Source: Halomicroarcula saliterrae
Lineage (GTDB): Archaea > Halobacteriota > Halobacteria > Halobacteriales > Haloarculaceae
Assembly (NCBI RefSeq): GCF_031624395.1
Contig: NZ_JAMQON010000003.1
Coordinates: 248,001 to 312,000, forward strand
Reading direction: 5' to 3'
DNA length: 64,000 nt
In this document: piece by piece, positions 15,174-23,368 of the stretch
Layout: each line of letters opens with the position of its first letter
How positions within the stretch are numbered: position 1 is the stretch's first letter
Translations under genes and position numbers: made by a program
The notes under the pieces: generated by a model
What the model was told of the DNA's origin: nothing
The model's database searches: none
The model's input: the letters and a program-made list of their open reading frames with translations, nothing else

Positions 15174-17372
15174 TCACGGCTTCGGCGGCGGTCCGTCGTA
15201 GGCGTCCATATCCTGATAGAAGTTCAGCAGGGCGAACTTCAGCTTCTCGGGGCCGATGTCGACCATCTCCCTGCGTTCCTCGGGCGGGAATCGACCCCGA
15301 ACGGCGTAGTCGTGCATCTCCATCTCGGCGGCCTGGGTGTAACGCTTATCGAGGAGGATGCGAGCGCCGAAGTCCTCCGGCGAGCGGACCACGCGACCCA
15401 GTGCCTGTCGCGTCTTCCGGACGGTGGGAATCTCGACGGCGTAGCGCCAGCCGGCCTCGCCGTCCGAGGACGCCCGCTGGTCGTCCTCGCTCTCCCCGAA
15501 GGCGGTCTCGTAGGCGTCCTGCACCGCCTCCATCCGGTCGTCGAGATGGGGGTACGGGACGCCGAGTACCACCACCGTCCGGGCGTCGTCGCCGTCGTAG
15601 CTCACGCCCTCGCCGAGCGTCCCCCACAGCGAGGTAAAGAGGACCGACCCGTCGTCGTCGGTGAAGGCCGCCCGCAAGTCACGGGCCTGTTTGCCCGGCT
15701 CGTCCAGATACCGGGTGCCGCTGACGGCGACCATCTCGTGGTAGCGCTGGGCCTCGCTGTAGGAGGGACAGAACACGAGCGTGTTGCCCGGGGTAAAGCG
15801 GATGATATCTTCGAGCGTCCTCGCTATCGTTCGCTGGGTCTCGGGGTCGTCCCGCTCGCTGGAGAACAGCGCCGGCCCGGAGACGGCGTAGGTCCGCCGG
15901 CGCTCCTCGGGGAACTGGTCGCCGTAGGCCATCGTCACGGGGTCGTCCAGCCCGACGACGTCCTCGGTCACCTCGAACGGCCTGACGGTGGCGCTCATCA
16001 ACACCGCGGCGTGGAGGTCGTCGAACAGCTCGCGGGTCACCTGCTCGGGGATGCAGGTGTACAGCTCCGCGCGGCCGTAGACCTCGTTCGTGGACTCGTC
16101 GCGGCGGACGCTCACGACCGGGTACTGGCCGGCGGCGTCGGACTCGGAGAGCCACTCCGAGAGAAAGCCCGCGGCCTGCAGCGTCTGGCACTCCTTGCGG
16201 GTGTCAAGCTCGCCGTCCTTGAACTGTTCCTCGTAGCGCTCGTCGAGTTCCCGGCCCAGGTCCAGCGCGTGGTCGACCTCTTCGTGAAAGCCCGGCCCGC
16301 TGTAGGCCCGGAAGAAGGCGAGCGTCAGATCGTCCTTCCGGTCGTCGTTGGCGATGGTGATGTCGTCCCAGTGGTCGTCGACCGCCTCTCTGTCACCGAA
16401 GCCGAAGCTGTCCTCGTAGGTCTCGACCAGCGCGTCCCGGAACGTTCCCAGCACGTTCGCGGCGTTCTCCGCGCGGGCGTCCTCGACGCCGGAGAGCTCC
16501 TCTATCGCCTGGTCGAGCGTGTTCTCGGTCAGGGTCCGGCGGGCGTGGTCGCGCGCGGCGGACTCGACGTTGTGGGCCTCGTCGAAGACGGCGATGATGT
16601 CCTCTGGGTCCCGACCCAGCCAGCGGAAGAACTGCTCGCGGATGGTCGAATCGAGCAGGTGGTGGTAGTTACAGACGACGAGGTCGACGCCCTCCATCCC
16701 CTCCTTGAGTAACTCGTAGCCACACATCCCCCGCTCGCCGGCGTACTCGTAGACCTCGTCGGGGGTGCGCACGTCATCGTACAGCCACGCGTAGAAGTCG
16801 GTGGTGTCGACGGTGAGGTTCCGGTAGTAGTGGTCACACGTCGAGCGCTCGCTTTCGAGTTCGGCCTGTTGCTCCTGCAGGTCCCGGAGCTCCTCGACGA
16901 CGGCGTTTCTGGCCTCCATCGCCTCGCTGTCGCCGTCCTGGCCCGCCGCCAGCAGCTCGCCTTCCCGGCCCTCCAGCTGGGCGATGTCGGTCTCCACGTC
17001 GACCAGTTCGCGCGTGGTGTCGCGCAGCGCCTGACACTCCTCGTAATCCACGTCGATGTGACACATCGACCCCTTCCCGCGGAAGACGACCGCGCGCAGG
17101 CGCTCCTGCTCGGTGATGGCGCGGGCGTCTTCGACGAACTGACGCATCTGCTGGTGGACGTTGGTCGTGATGACGACGGTCTTGCCCGTCTCGCGGGCGT
17201 GTTCCAGCGCCGGCACGAGCGAGGCCAGCGTCTTCCCCGTCCCACAGGCCCCCTCGAAGAGGACGTCGTCGCCCTCACCGAGCGCCTCGTAGATGGTGGC
17301 CATCGCCTCCCGCTGGTGGTCGTAGGGCTCCTCGAAGGGGAAAAAGCGTAGATAGCCGTCGTCTGTCGTCAC
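15174..17372 (-). CDS. XPD/Rad3-like ATP-dependent DNA helicase
   Basis: This superfamily 2 iron-sulfur 5'-3' DNA helicase (about 732 aa) probably acts in nucleotide excision repair or replication-fork processing. Walker A is EGACGTGKT and Walker B is AVFDEAHNVES. The FeS region has cysteines in MCHIDVDYEECQ, CDHYYRN and GMCGYELL. Motif VI is QALGRVVRSPEDFG near the C-terminus. GTG 17372 is chosen because it starts just before the conserved YLRFFPFEEPYDHQ. Upstream in-frame ATGs would add unrelated residues. A coiled, acidic insertion (EDGQLE-like, about 170-200) lies within the 4Fe-4S domain. The gene is isolated. Confidence 0.9.
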   Translation of the reverse strand: MTTDDGYLRFFPFEEPYDHQREAMATIYEALGEGDDVLFEGACGTGKTLASLVPALEHARETGKTVVITTNVHQQMRQFVEDARAITEQERLRAVVFRGKGSMCHIDVDYEECQALRDTTRELVDVETDIAQLEGREGELLAAGQDGDSEAMEARNAVVEELRDLQEQQAELESERSTCDHYYRNLTVDTTDFYAWLYDDVRTPDEVYEYAGERGMCGYELLKEGMEGVDLVVCNYHHLLDSTIREQFFRWLGRDPEDIIAVFDEAHNVESAARDHARRTLTENTLDQAIEELSGVEDARAENAANVLGTFRDALVETYEDSFGFGDREAVDDHWDDITIANDDRKDDLTLAFFRAYSGPGFHEEVDHALDLGRELDERYEEQFKDGELDTRKECQTLQAAGFLSEWLSESDAAGQYPVVSVRRDESTNEVYGRAELYTCIPEQVTRELFDDLHAAVLMSATVRPFEVTEDVVGLDDPVTMAYGDQFPEERRRTYAVSGPALFSSERDDPETQRTIARTLEDIIRFTPGNTLVFCPSYSEAQRYHEMVAVSGTRYLDEPGKQARDLRAAFTDDDGSVLFTSLWGTLGEGVSYDGDDARTVVVLGVPYPHLDDRMEAVQDAYETAFGESEDDQRASSDGEAGWRYAVEIPTVRKTRQALGRVVRSPEDFGARILLDKRYTQAAEMEMHDYAVRGRFPPEERREMVDIGPEKLKFALLNFYQDMDAYDGPPPKP

Positions 17373-17530
17373 TGGGGGGTAGTTGGCCGCTATCGGGCAA
17401 AAGGGTTCGGCCCTCGCGACGATATCATACGTGCCTGATATTGCTGCCGACAGTACGAACCGCCAAAGCCCCGAACCGGTCGCACTCGAACTGCCGGCAG
17501 GCACTTGCCGCCCCAGTCCCTCGTTAGGCC

Positions 17531-18259
17531 ATGCGTCACACGCTAGCGGTCGTCACGCTCGTCGCTCTGGCGGGCTGTAGCGGCCTCGGGCTCGGGCCGA
17601 GCGCCGACGAGCAGTCGGTGACGCCCGTCCCCATCTCGACCCCGGACTCGTCGGCTGTCGACCTCCCCGGACAGAACGGGAGCGTCGACATCGACCGGGT
17701 CGTCGCTCGCCACGACGCGGCGCTTGCCGACCGGAGTTTCCACCGCACGGTCGTGCGGGCGGGGCCACAGAACACGCGTGACGTGTGGGTGGACCGGGAG
17801 CGCGGCGTCGTCCGCGTCCGTCGGACTTTCGGCCCGGTCGTCGACGACGCTATCCTGACCGACGGCACGGTGTACCGGGCGGCCAGCGACGACCCCGAGC
17901 GGGCGTATGTCACCGAAGACAGCGACGCGGCGGTCCCGTACGTCCCCTCGCAGTCCGGTGGGGCCCGTCTCCGACAGGTACTGCTCGACGGCGGCTACCA
18001 GCGGGTCGATACGATCCGGCGGAACGACCGCGTCCTCGCCGTCGTCGCGGTCGACGCCACGGGCCGGGGGGCGGGCTCGGACCCCTCCATCGCGGTGCAG
18101 TCACGGCTCGCCGTCGACGCTGACGGAATCATCCGAGAGGTCGACCACTGGGAGCGCCGGCCCGACGGTACGGTCGTCGCCTTCGAGATGACGGTCGACA
18201 CCGACACGGAGCGTGTCCCCGTTCCCTGGTGGGCCGAGGACATCGGGCTGTACGGGTAG
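17531..18259 (+). CDS. Haloarchaeal lipoprotein, LolA-like fold possible
   Basis: This 242-aa protein has a lipoprotein signal peptide with lipobox LAGC (12-15), so it is probably exported and anchored by a lipid on Cys15. The mature part begins with a Ser/Pro/Thr-rich spacer, then a beta-rich domain with repeated RxxRVRRTFG- and EVDHWERRPDGT-like strands. Haloarchaea encode many such DUF7537-type lipoproteins, whose strand pattern resembles LolA/LppX lipid-binding folds. That link is inference. It lies divergently from the helicase. Confidence 0.78.
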   Translation: MRHTLAVVTLVALAGCSGLGLGPSADEQSVTPVPISTPDSSAVDLPGQNGSVDIDRVVARHDAALADRSFHRTVVRAGPQNTRDVWVDRERGVVRVRRTFGPVVDDAILTDGTVYRAASDDPERAYVTEDSDAAVPYVPSQSGGARLRQVLLDGGYQRVDTIRRNDRVLAVVAVDATGRGAGSDPSIAVQSRLAVDADGIIREVDHWERRPDGTVVAFEMTVDTDTERVPVPWWAEDIGLYG

Positions 18260-18264
18260 CGTCG

Positions 18265-19257
18265 CTACGCCGACTCGTCGGTCGACTCCACTATCGCTTC
18301 GGGCTCGATGTACACCTTGCGGATGTCGCCGTTGGCGGCCTTCAGCTCCTCCTCGATGCCGGTGATGATATCGTCCATCGCCTCGGTCTCGATACCGTCG
18401 ATAAAGGCGATGTCGGCGGAGACGATGACCTCGTTGGGGCCGAAATACACCGTCCGGAAGTCGACGATGGAGTCGACGTGGTCGCTCGCCGCGATGATGT
18501 CACGGAGCCGCTTGCCCTCGTCTTTCGGCAGGCTCTCGCCCAGCAGGAGCCGCTTGTTCTCCCAGGCCAGCGCGAGGGCAAAGCCCATCAACATGATACC
18601 GATGAGGACCGCCGACAGCTGGTCGTAGACCGGGTTGTCGGTCATCTGTGCGAGGACGAGACCCACGAGTGCGATGACGATACCCGCCAGCGCGATGGTG
18701 TCCTCGGTCAGCGCCGTCAGCGTGGTCACGTCGCTGGTCTTGCGGAACGCCTCTCTGTAACTGCCCCAGTCGTTGCGCTCCATCTGGCGCTGCATCTCCG
18801 CACGGGCCTTGTAGAGCGCCCACGTCTCGAAGGCGAAGGCGCCGAGCAAGACGGTGTAGTTGACCCACAGCGGGTCCAGCCACGCCGGGGGCGTGTACTG
18901 GATGAAGAGGAAGTCGATTCCGCCGCTTCCCCCGCCGTGGCCGCCGTGGCTCGTCAGCTCGCTGTAGCCGTGTTTCAGGCTCTCCCAGCCGGCGATGCCG
19001 AACAGGAACACCGAGACAAGAAAGCTGTAGAAGAACTGTGATTTCCCGTACCCGAAGGGGTGCTGTCGGTCGGCGTTGCGACCGGAGTAGCGGATGCCGA
19101 TGAGGAGGAACACCTGGTTCCCGGTATCGGAGACGGAGTGATACGTCTCGGATAGCATCGCTGCGCTCCCGGTCAGGAGAAAGCCGAAGAACTTCAGGAT
19201 AGCAATGGCTCCGTTGGCGACGAGCGCGGCCATAACGACTGATTTGCTGCCTGCCAT
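18265..19257 (-). CDS. Cation diffusion facilitator (SLC30A9-like) metal transporter
   Basis: This 330-aa CDF-family exporter of divalent metals (Zn, Fe, Mn or Co) has six membrane helices in the first 230 residues and a ferredoxin-like cytosolic domain at the end (about 245-330, DSIVDFRTVYFGPNEVIV). Helix 2 has the metal site H-S-V-S-D in ETYHSVSDTGNQ (about 38-49). Helix 5 has E-D in LTEDTIALAGIVIA instead of H-x3-D, a pattern I associate with the SLC30A9 branch. A periplasmic-loop insertion contains HGGHGGG, a possible metal-binding stretch. The start is ATG 19257; the longer open frame upstream is antisense shadow. Confidence 0.88.
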   Translation of the reverse strand: MAGSKSVVMAALVANGAIAILKFFGFLLTGSAAMLSETYHSVSDTGNQVFLLIGIRYSGRNADRQHPFGYGKSQFFYSFLVSVFLFGIAGWESLKHGYSELTSHGGHGGGSGGIDFLFIQYTPPAWLDPLWVNYTVLLGAFAFETWALYKARAEMQRQMERNDWGSYREAFRKTSDVTTLTALTEDTIALAGIVIALVGLVLAQMTDNPVYDQLSAVLIGIMLMGFALALAWENKRLLLGESLPKDEGKRLRDIIAASDHVDSIVDFRTVYFGPNEVIVSADIAFIDGIETEAMDDIITGIEEELKAANGDIRKVYIEPEAIVESTDESA

Positions 19258-19323
19258 TACTCTCCACTCACGAGGGGGGATGAAAGCGGTTCTGGATTTA
19301 TAGCTGGAACGAGCAGTGGGAGT

Positions 19324-19833
19324 ATGCTCACCGTCATCTCCGATACGCACGGCACCGACGACCACCGACTGACCGGTCGCACACTGGCGGCCGTTCGGGA
19401 CGCCGACCACGTCGTCCACGCCGGGGATTTCACGACCGAAGCGGTCTACGACGCCGTCGACGCGGAGGCCAGCGCGCTCACCGCCGTCACCGGCAACAAC
19501 GAGACGCCCGGGCTCCGGGCGCGCCTGCCCGCCGTCGCGACCGTCGAGTGGGCGGGACACCGCCTCCTCGTCGCTCACGGCCACGAACACAGCGAGACCG
19601 CGCTGGGGCTGCTGGCCCGTCAGGAGGACGCGGACATCGTCGTCGTCGGCCACTCCCACCGCCCCGAAATCGCCGAGCTGGACGGCCGCCTGCTCGTCAA
19701 CCCCGGGAGCTACGCCGACCCGCGACGCTACCGGCCGGCCCACGCCGAACTCGACACCGACGACGGTGCCTTGCGGGTTCGCCTGCGCTCGCCCGAGGGC
19801 GAGACCTTCGAGACGGTCACGCGACCGCAGTGA
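19324..19833 (+). CDS. YfcE/MJ0936-type metallophosphoesterase
   Basis: This 169-aa calcineurin-like phosphoesterase has the minimal two-metal motifs. They are ISDTHGTDD (4-12), HAGDFT (about 36), a GNNE in VTGNNET (about 58), AHGHE (about 83) and VGHSHRPE (about 107). The closest described relatives are archaeal MJ0936 and bacterial YfcE, which hydrolyse small phosphodiesters in vitro; the physiological substrate is unknown. GGATTTATAGC about 27 nt upstream supports ATG 19324 as leaderless. It is divergent from the CDF transporter. Confidence 0.88.
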   Translation: MLTVISDTHGTDDHRLTGRTLAAVRDADHVVHAGDFTTEAVYDAVDAEASALTAVTGNNETPGLRARLPAVATVEWAGHRLLVAHGHEHSETALGLLARQEDADIVVVGHSHRPEIAELDGRLLVNPGSYADPRRYRPAHAELDTDDGALRVRLRSPEGETFETVTRPQ

Positions 19834-19914
19834 CGCTGCCCGGTCGCTCCCGCCACAGTCGCACCAGGGGGCCACCCCGAAACCTCTATGTTCGATGCCC
19901 GTCAAGCGCCGGCT

Positions 19915-20046
19915 ATGTTAGATGTCGGTCCGCTCACGCTCGCCCTCCTCGCGGTCGTGCTCGGCTTCTTTTTCTTCCTGTATCTCATGGTCCGGCGGAC
20001 CATCCTCGGGTTCAAAGAGGGCATGCAGGGCGGTCGCGAGAAGTAG
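19915..20046 (+). CDS. Small single-pass membrane protein (43 aa)
   Basis: A 43-codon frame begins MLDVGPLTLALLAVV. It has one clear transmembrane segment (about 7-25, rich in Leu, Val and Phe) followed by a positively charged tail (VRRTILGFKEGMQGG). The membrane-then-basic layout, the G+C-rich third positions and its place between two genes on the same strand suggest a real small protein. No function can be given. Confidence 0.55.
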   Translation: MLDVGPLTLALLAVVLGFFFFLYLMVRRTILGFKEGMQGGREK

Positions 20047-20178
20047 CGGCCCAGGTCGCGCCACAGCACGACTGTCCACAGCCAGTCAGTGCTCCTTGGC
20101 GCTGTGCAGTCGTGTCCACCGCCGGGTTCCGACTACCGGCGGCGAAAAGGGTTTGACCGCCACGCCGGACGCATAGGT

Positions 20179-21258
20179 ATGGACCCGCGAATCCGCGAAC
20201 ACGCGTCCGTCATCGTCGACCACTCCATCGACCTGGAGGCCGGCGACGACCTCGTCATCGACGCTCATCCCGTCGCCGAGGACCTCGTCGTCGCGCTCCA
20301 CGAACTCGCCGCCGACCGGGGCGCGAACCCGCTGGTCGTTCAGGACCGGCTGGGCGAGCGCTACCGGCGCGCGTTCCTGCGAAACCGCGAGGAGTTCGAG
20401 ACGCCCGGCCACACGGAAGCGCTGTACGAGGCCATGGACAAGTACATCGCCATCCGGGGGTCGGCCAACGTCACCGAGACCAGCGACGTCGACCCCGAGA
20501 CCAACGCCGCCTACCAGCAGGCGATGCAACCGCTGCTCTCGGAGCGGCTCTCGAAGCCCTGGTGTCTCACGCAGTACCCCGCCTCGGCCAACGCCCAGCT
20601 GGCGGGGATGTCCACCGAAGGGTACGAGGACTTCGTCTGGGACGCCGTCAACAAGGACTGGGACGCCGTTCGGGAACACCAGTCCCAGATGGTCGACATC
20701 TTAGACCCGGCCGACGAGGTGCGCATCGTCTCCGGCGACACCACCGACGTTCGGCTGTCTATCGCCGGCAACCCGACGCTCAACGACTACGGCGAGAAGA
20801 ACCTCCCGGGCGGCGAGGTCTTTACCGCCCCAGTGGCCGACAGCGTCGAGGGCGACGTGCTGTTCGACAAGCCCCTCTACCACCAGGGCCGGGAGATTAC
20901 CGACGTGTCCCTCCGCTTCGAGGGCGGTGAAGTCACCGAACACAGTGCCGGCAAGAACGAGGACCTGCTCTCGGAGGTGCTCTCGACCGACGAGGGCGCC
21001 AGTCGACTCGGCGAACTGGGCATCGGCATGAACCGCGACATCGACCGGTTCACCTACAACATGCTGTTCGACGAGAAGATGGGCGACACCGTCCACATGG
21101 CCGTCGGCCGCGCCTACGAGGACACCGTCGGCGAGGAGAACGAGCAGAACGACTCCGCGGTCCACGTGGACATGATTGTCGACATGAGCGAGGACTCGTA
21201 TATCGAGGTCGACGGGGAGCGGGTGCAGGAAGACGGGACGTTCGTCTTCGAGGAGTAG
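20179..21258 (+). CDS. Aminopeptidase, M29 family (AmpS-like)
   Basis: This 359-aa peptidase family M29 (thermophilic aminopeptidase) enzyme releases N-terminal residues using two metal ions. Family features are an N-terminal DLEAGDDLVIDA segment, a central GEVFTAP block and FEGGEVTEHSA. The metal-ligand region is ELGIGMN then HMAVGRAYEDTVGEENE and SAVHVDMIVDM near the C-terminus, with ordered Glu, His and Asp. The start is ATG 20179; the upstream extension is Arg/Pro-rich and non-homologous. The last codons (GAG GAG TAG) are part of a 27-bp sequence duplicated 62 bp downstream. Confidence 0.9.
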   Translation: MDPRIREHASVIVDHSIDLEAGDDLVIDAHPVAEDLVVALHELAADRGANPLVVQDRLGERYRRAFLRNREEFETPGHTEALYEAMDKYIAIRGSANVTETSDVDPETNAAYQQAMQPLLSERLSKPWCLTQYPASANAQLAGMSTEGYEDFVWDAVNKDWDAVREHQSQMVDILDPADEVRIVSGDTTDVRLSIAGNPTLNDYGEKNLPGGEVFTAPVADSVEGDVLFDKPLYHQGREITDVSLRFEGGEVTEHSAGKNEDLLSEVLSTDEGASRLGELGIGMNRDIDRFTYNMLFDEKMGDTVHMAVGRAYEDTVGEENEQNDSAVHVDMIVDMSEDSYIEVDGERVQEDGTFVFEE

Positions 21259-21338
21259 CGTGGTTCCGACCGGAGGGACCACGTACCGTAACGGGACGCT
21301 CCGCGCCCGTGGAGGAGTAGCGTGGTTCCGACCGGAGG
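21250..21338 (+). repeat. 27-bp direct repeat over the aminopeptidase stop codon
   Basis: GAGGAGTAGCGTGGTTCCGA then CCGGAGG occurs at 21250-21276, including the stop codon of the aminopeptidase, and exactly again at 21312-21338. The copies are 62 bp apart. This looks like a small segmental duplication of the gene end. Confidence 0.75.
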
Positions 21339-21428
21339 AAGGAACCGCGAACCGGAGCGGAGACGGAACTACGGCCTCCTTAACAGTAGCCGATAATCCG
21401 TTTTCTTTATCCAGTCTGAGGGCTGGAA

Positions 21429-21896
21429 TCAGTTTCCAAGAAATCTGTTCAGCTCGCTAAATTCGTCGGATGAGAGAATGACCTCGGTATCGAACGCTTC
21501 AAACCGGTCAAAGTCATCGTCAATCGTCAACACCGTATTCACCCCTTCATCTATCGCTACCTGCGCATAGTACCCGTCCCACCCACCAACGTTTGCGTCA
21601 CTCGCCTGAGAAAGCCCATCCTGAACTACGTCCTCGGACATCCCGTCGTACCAATGGATTCGCTTCGCGTCCATGAAATTCTGGAGCAGACGGGAGGCGT
21701 TTGCGTTTGAATGGCCGTAGTACGTCGTCAGGACGGTGTGTGCTCCGAATAGCGCGGGATACGGAACAACGGCATCTATGTCACCAGCGATGGCATCTCG
21801 GACGTACGAGAGGGCAGAATCACGAACGGGAGCAGCTGTGTGTGCCAGGGCGATCACACCGACATCGAAAAGATACGGCCCATCAGCGTCACTCAT
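21429..21896 (-). CDS. PIN-domain protein (VapC-like toxin)
   Basis: This 155-aa PIN-fold protein begins at ATG 21896. Its Asp-rich first strand is LFDVGVIALAH (about 9-19). An acidic central helix contains GGWDGYYAQVAIDEG (about 105-119), and the fold ends VLTIDDDFDRFEAF (about 122-135). Family members are Mg-dependent RNases. It overlaps the 3' end of the upstream AbrB gene by 8 nt, so the two are co-translated as a toxin-antitoxin-like module. The first acidic residue is followed by V-G rather than the common T/S-N, so catalysis should not be assumed. Confidence 0.78.
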   Translation of the reverse strand: MSDADGPYLFDVGVIALAHTAAPVRDSALSYVRDAIAGDIDAVVPYPALFGAHTVLTTYYGHSNANASRLLQNFMDAKRIHWYDGMSEDVVQDGLSQASDANVGGWDGYYAQVAIDEGVNTVLTIDDDFDRFEAFDTEVILSSDEFSELNRFLGN

Positions 21897-22173
21897 CGCT
21901 GTTTTCCTCTGCTCCCCTTCGAATCGCATCTCTGTGCTTCTTGGCAATGGGGTCAGTCCCTTCGTCAAGCGGTTTCACCTCCTCTCGCTCGGATGACGCT
22001 TCCGCGATGAGTTGATCCATGCGGCCAATGATCTGTTCGGGATCGTCTTCAGGTTCAACGACTGCTTTTCCGTCTTTTTCGTGGATGTCCACTTCTGTAC
22101 CGGGAGTGATATTGAGGCGCTCTCGCACTTCTTTCGGGAGTACGATTCGTCCTTTCGAATCCACCTTGACCAT
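21889..22173 (-). CDS. AbrB-type antitoxin / transcription regulator
   Basis: This 94-aa protein begins MVKVDSKGRIVLPKEVRERL, a textbook AbrB/MraZ-like swapped-hairpin DNA-binding domain (1-47). A helical acidic C-terminus (48-94) probably binds the PIN partner encoded downstream. ATG 22173 is selected because the fold starts there. A perfect palindrome lies 3-19 nt upstream, between the TATA element and the start, which strongly suggests autoregulation. It is first in a two-gene operon. Confidence 0.85.
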   Translation of the reverse strand: MVKVDSKGRIVLPKEVRERLNITPGTEVDIHEKDGKAVVEPEDDPEQIIGRMDQLIAEASSEREEVKPLDEGTDPIAKKHRDAIRRGAEENSDE

Positions 22174-22175
22174 AT

Positions 22176-22205
22176 TCCCACTTAAAGTGGGAGAAAGTAT
22201 AACGG
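22176..22205 (-). promoter_or_regulatory. Promoter and palindromic operator of the second AbrB/PIN module
   Basis: TCCCACTTAAAGTGGGA (22176-22192) has perfect 8-bp arms around one base and ends 3 nt before the antitoxin ATG. Next to it, 22193-22205 reads on the minus strand CCGTTATACTTTC, a TATA element. A protein on the palindrome would block initiation. Confidence 0.65.
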
Positions 22206-22672
22206 TATTGCTCGGCGGCATTGATTTCGAGTCCCATCCTAGATAATGAAACCATGTTACGAAGTACTGTTAAGCAGCCGGGCGGCATGGCCGCCCGACG
22301 ACGGTTACCGCAGGGAACCGCGGAGGGGTAGCCTGTGCTGACCGGGGCTCCGTTCGGAGTTCCGCCGGCTGTGGCATCGACCGAACGTCCCCGCTCCGCG
22401 ATTCGGTGTACTGGACGCTGACCCGCGCGTCGAGTCCCGTCCGTCGCTCGATTTGCCGTCGTCTCGAATCGTGAGGTAGTCTAGCTCGCGGGCCTCCAGG
22501 ACCGATTCGACGTCGTCTTCGCTCTCGGCTGTCACGCGGAGAGTGACCTGCCGCATCGAGTTGTCCTACCACCGTCCGTAGCGCTCCTGCTTGCAGTTGC
22601 ACTACACCGTCGCCAGTTCGGGCGGGCAATCCCACTAGCATCGCTTATTCGCTCACGGCCCCTACCGCTCGT
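22206..22672. other. Mostly non-coding gap with a gene remnant
   Basis: Besides the antitoxin promoter and a short DUF389-like remnant (22430-22556), I see no complete gene here. 22250-22430 is ordinary G+C-rich sequence with no consistent reading frame. Confidence 0.4.
22430..22556 (-). pseudogene. Remnant of a DUF389-like membrane protein N-terminus
   Basis: The frame opens MRQVTLRVTAESEDDVESVL and continues to LDYLTIRDDG. This resembles the cytosolic ferredoxin-like N-terminus of haloarchaeal DUF389 proteins (normally several hundred residues with membrane helices). After about 42 codons it becomes Ser/Arg-rich non-homologous sequence. No membrane segments follow in any frame, so it appears to be a broken 5' fragment. 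Confidence 0.35.
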
Positions 22673-23047
22673 ATGACCGACCAACCCTCGCTTCTCGTCC
22701 GTGCCGTCTGGTTCGTCTTCGTCGGCTGGTGGCTGACCGGCCTCTGGCTCTCGGTCGCGTGGCTGCTAAACGTCACTATCATCGGTATCCCGCTGGGTAT
22801 CAAGCTGATAAACAAAGTCCCCTACGTGCTCTCGCTGAAGAAGCGGGAGACGTACGTCGACGAGACCCACGGCCGCTCGCAGTACTCGATTCCCGTGCGG
22901 GCGCTGTGGTTCGTCTTCGTCGGCTGGTGGGCCAGCGGCGTCTGGACCGGCGTCGCCTACGCGCTGACGCTGACTATCGTCGGCATCCCGCTGGCGGTGT
23001 GGATGTACAACAAGCTCCCGTTCGTGGTCTCGCTGTACAACTACTAG
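22673..23047 (+). CDS. YccF-family inner membrane protein
   Basis: This 124-aa protein is made of two copies of the YccF domain. Each copy has an aromatic helix (RAVWFVFVGWWLTGLW at 10-25, RALWFVFVGWWASGVW at about 79-94) and then a re-entrant GIPL motif (IIGIPLGIKLINK, IVGIPLAVWMYNK). The two halves are about 50% alike, an internal duplication typical of the family. Function is unknown. The start is ATG 22673. Confidence 0.9.
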   Translation: MTDQPSLLVRAVWFVFVGWWLTGLWLSVAWLLNVTIIGIPLGIKLINKVPYVLSLKKRETYVDETHGRSQYSIPVRALWFVFVGWWASGVWTGVAYALTLTIVGIPLAVWMYNKLPFVVSLYNY

Positions 23048-23086
23048 CGGCGAAGGGTTCTCGTAACTCCGGTCCCTTGCCACGCT

Positions 23087-23368
23087 ATGGCACTCGGTCA
23101 AGTCGAACTCGCCGCCCGGGTGGCCGCCGGGCTGTTCGTCGTCGTCGCGCCGACGCTGCTCTTTCTCGCGCTCTGGCGGGGGCTGCAGTCGATGCAGGAC
23201 GACGCACTCGTCGAGCGGGTCCGCCAGCGCGCCGAACGGTCGGACGAGTCGGGTCTGGCGCTCGTCCCGACACCGAGTGCGGAGTCGCCGACGGTCAGCT
23301 GTCCGAACTGCGGCGCGGGGAATCGCGACGGCGTCGCCTACTGCCGGCAGTGTCTCGCGCCGCTTTAG
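23087..23368 (+). CDS. Small membrane protein with C-terminal zinc ribbon
   Basis: This 93-aa protein has one N-terminal transmembrane helix (about 10-30), a charged linker and a C-terminal four-Cys ribbon (CPNCGAGNRDGVAYCRQC, about 72-89). Haloarchaea have many tail-ribbon membrane proteins of this size (DUF7577-like). The ribbon would be cytosolic if the N-terminus is outside. It overlaps the convergent downstream gene by 4 nt. Confidence 0.78.
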   Translation: MALGQVELAARVAAGLFVVVAPTLLFLALWRGLQSMQDDALVERVRQRAERSDESGLALVPTPSAESPTVSCPNCGAGNRDGVAYCRQCLAPL

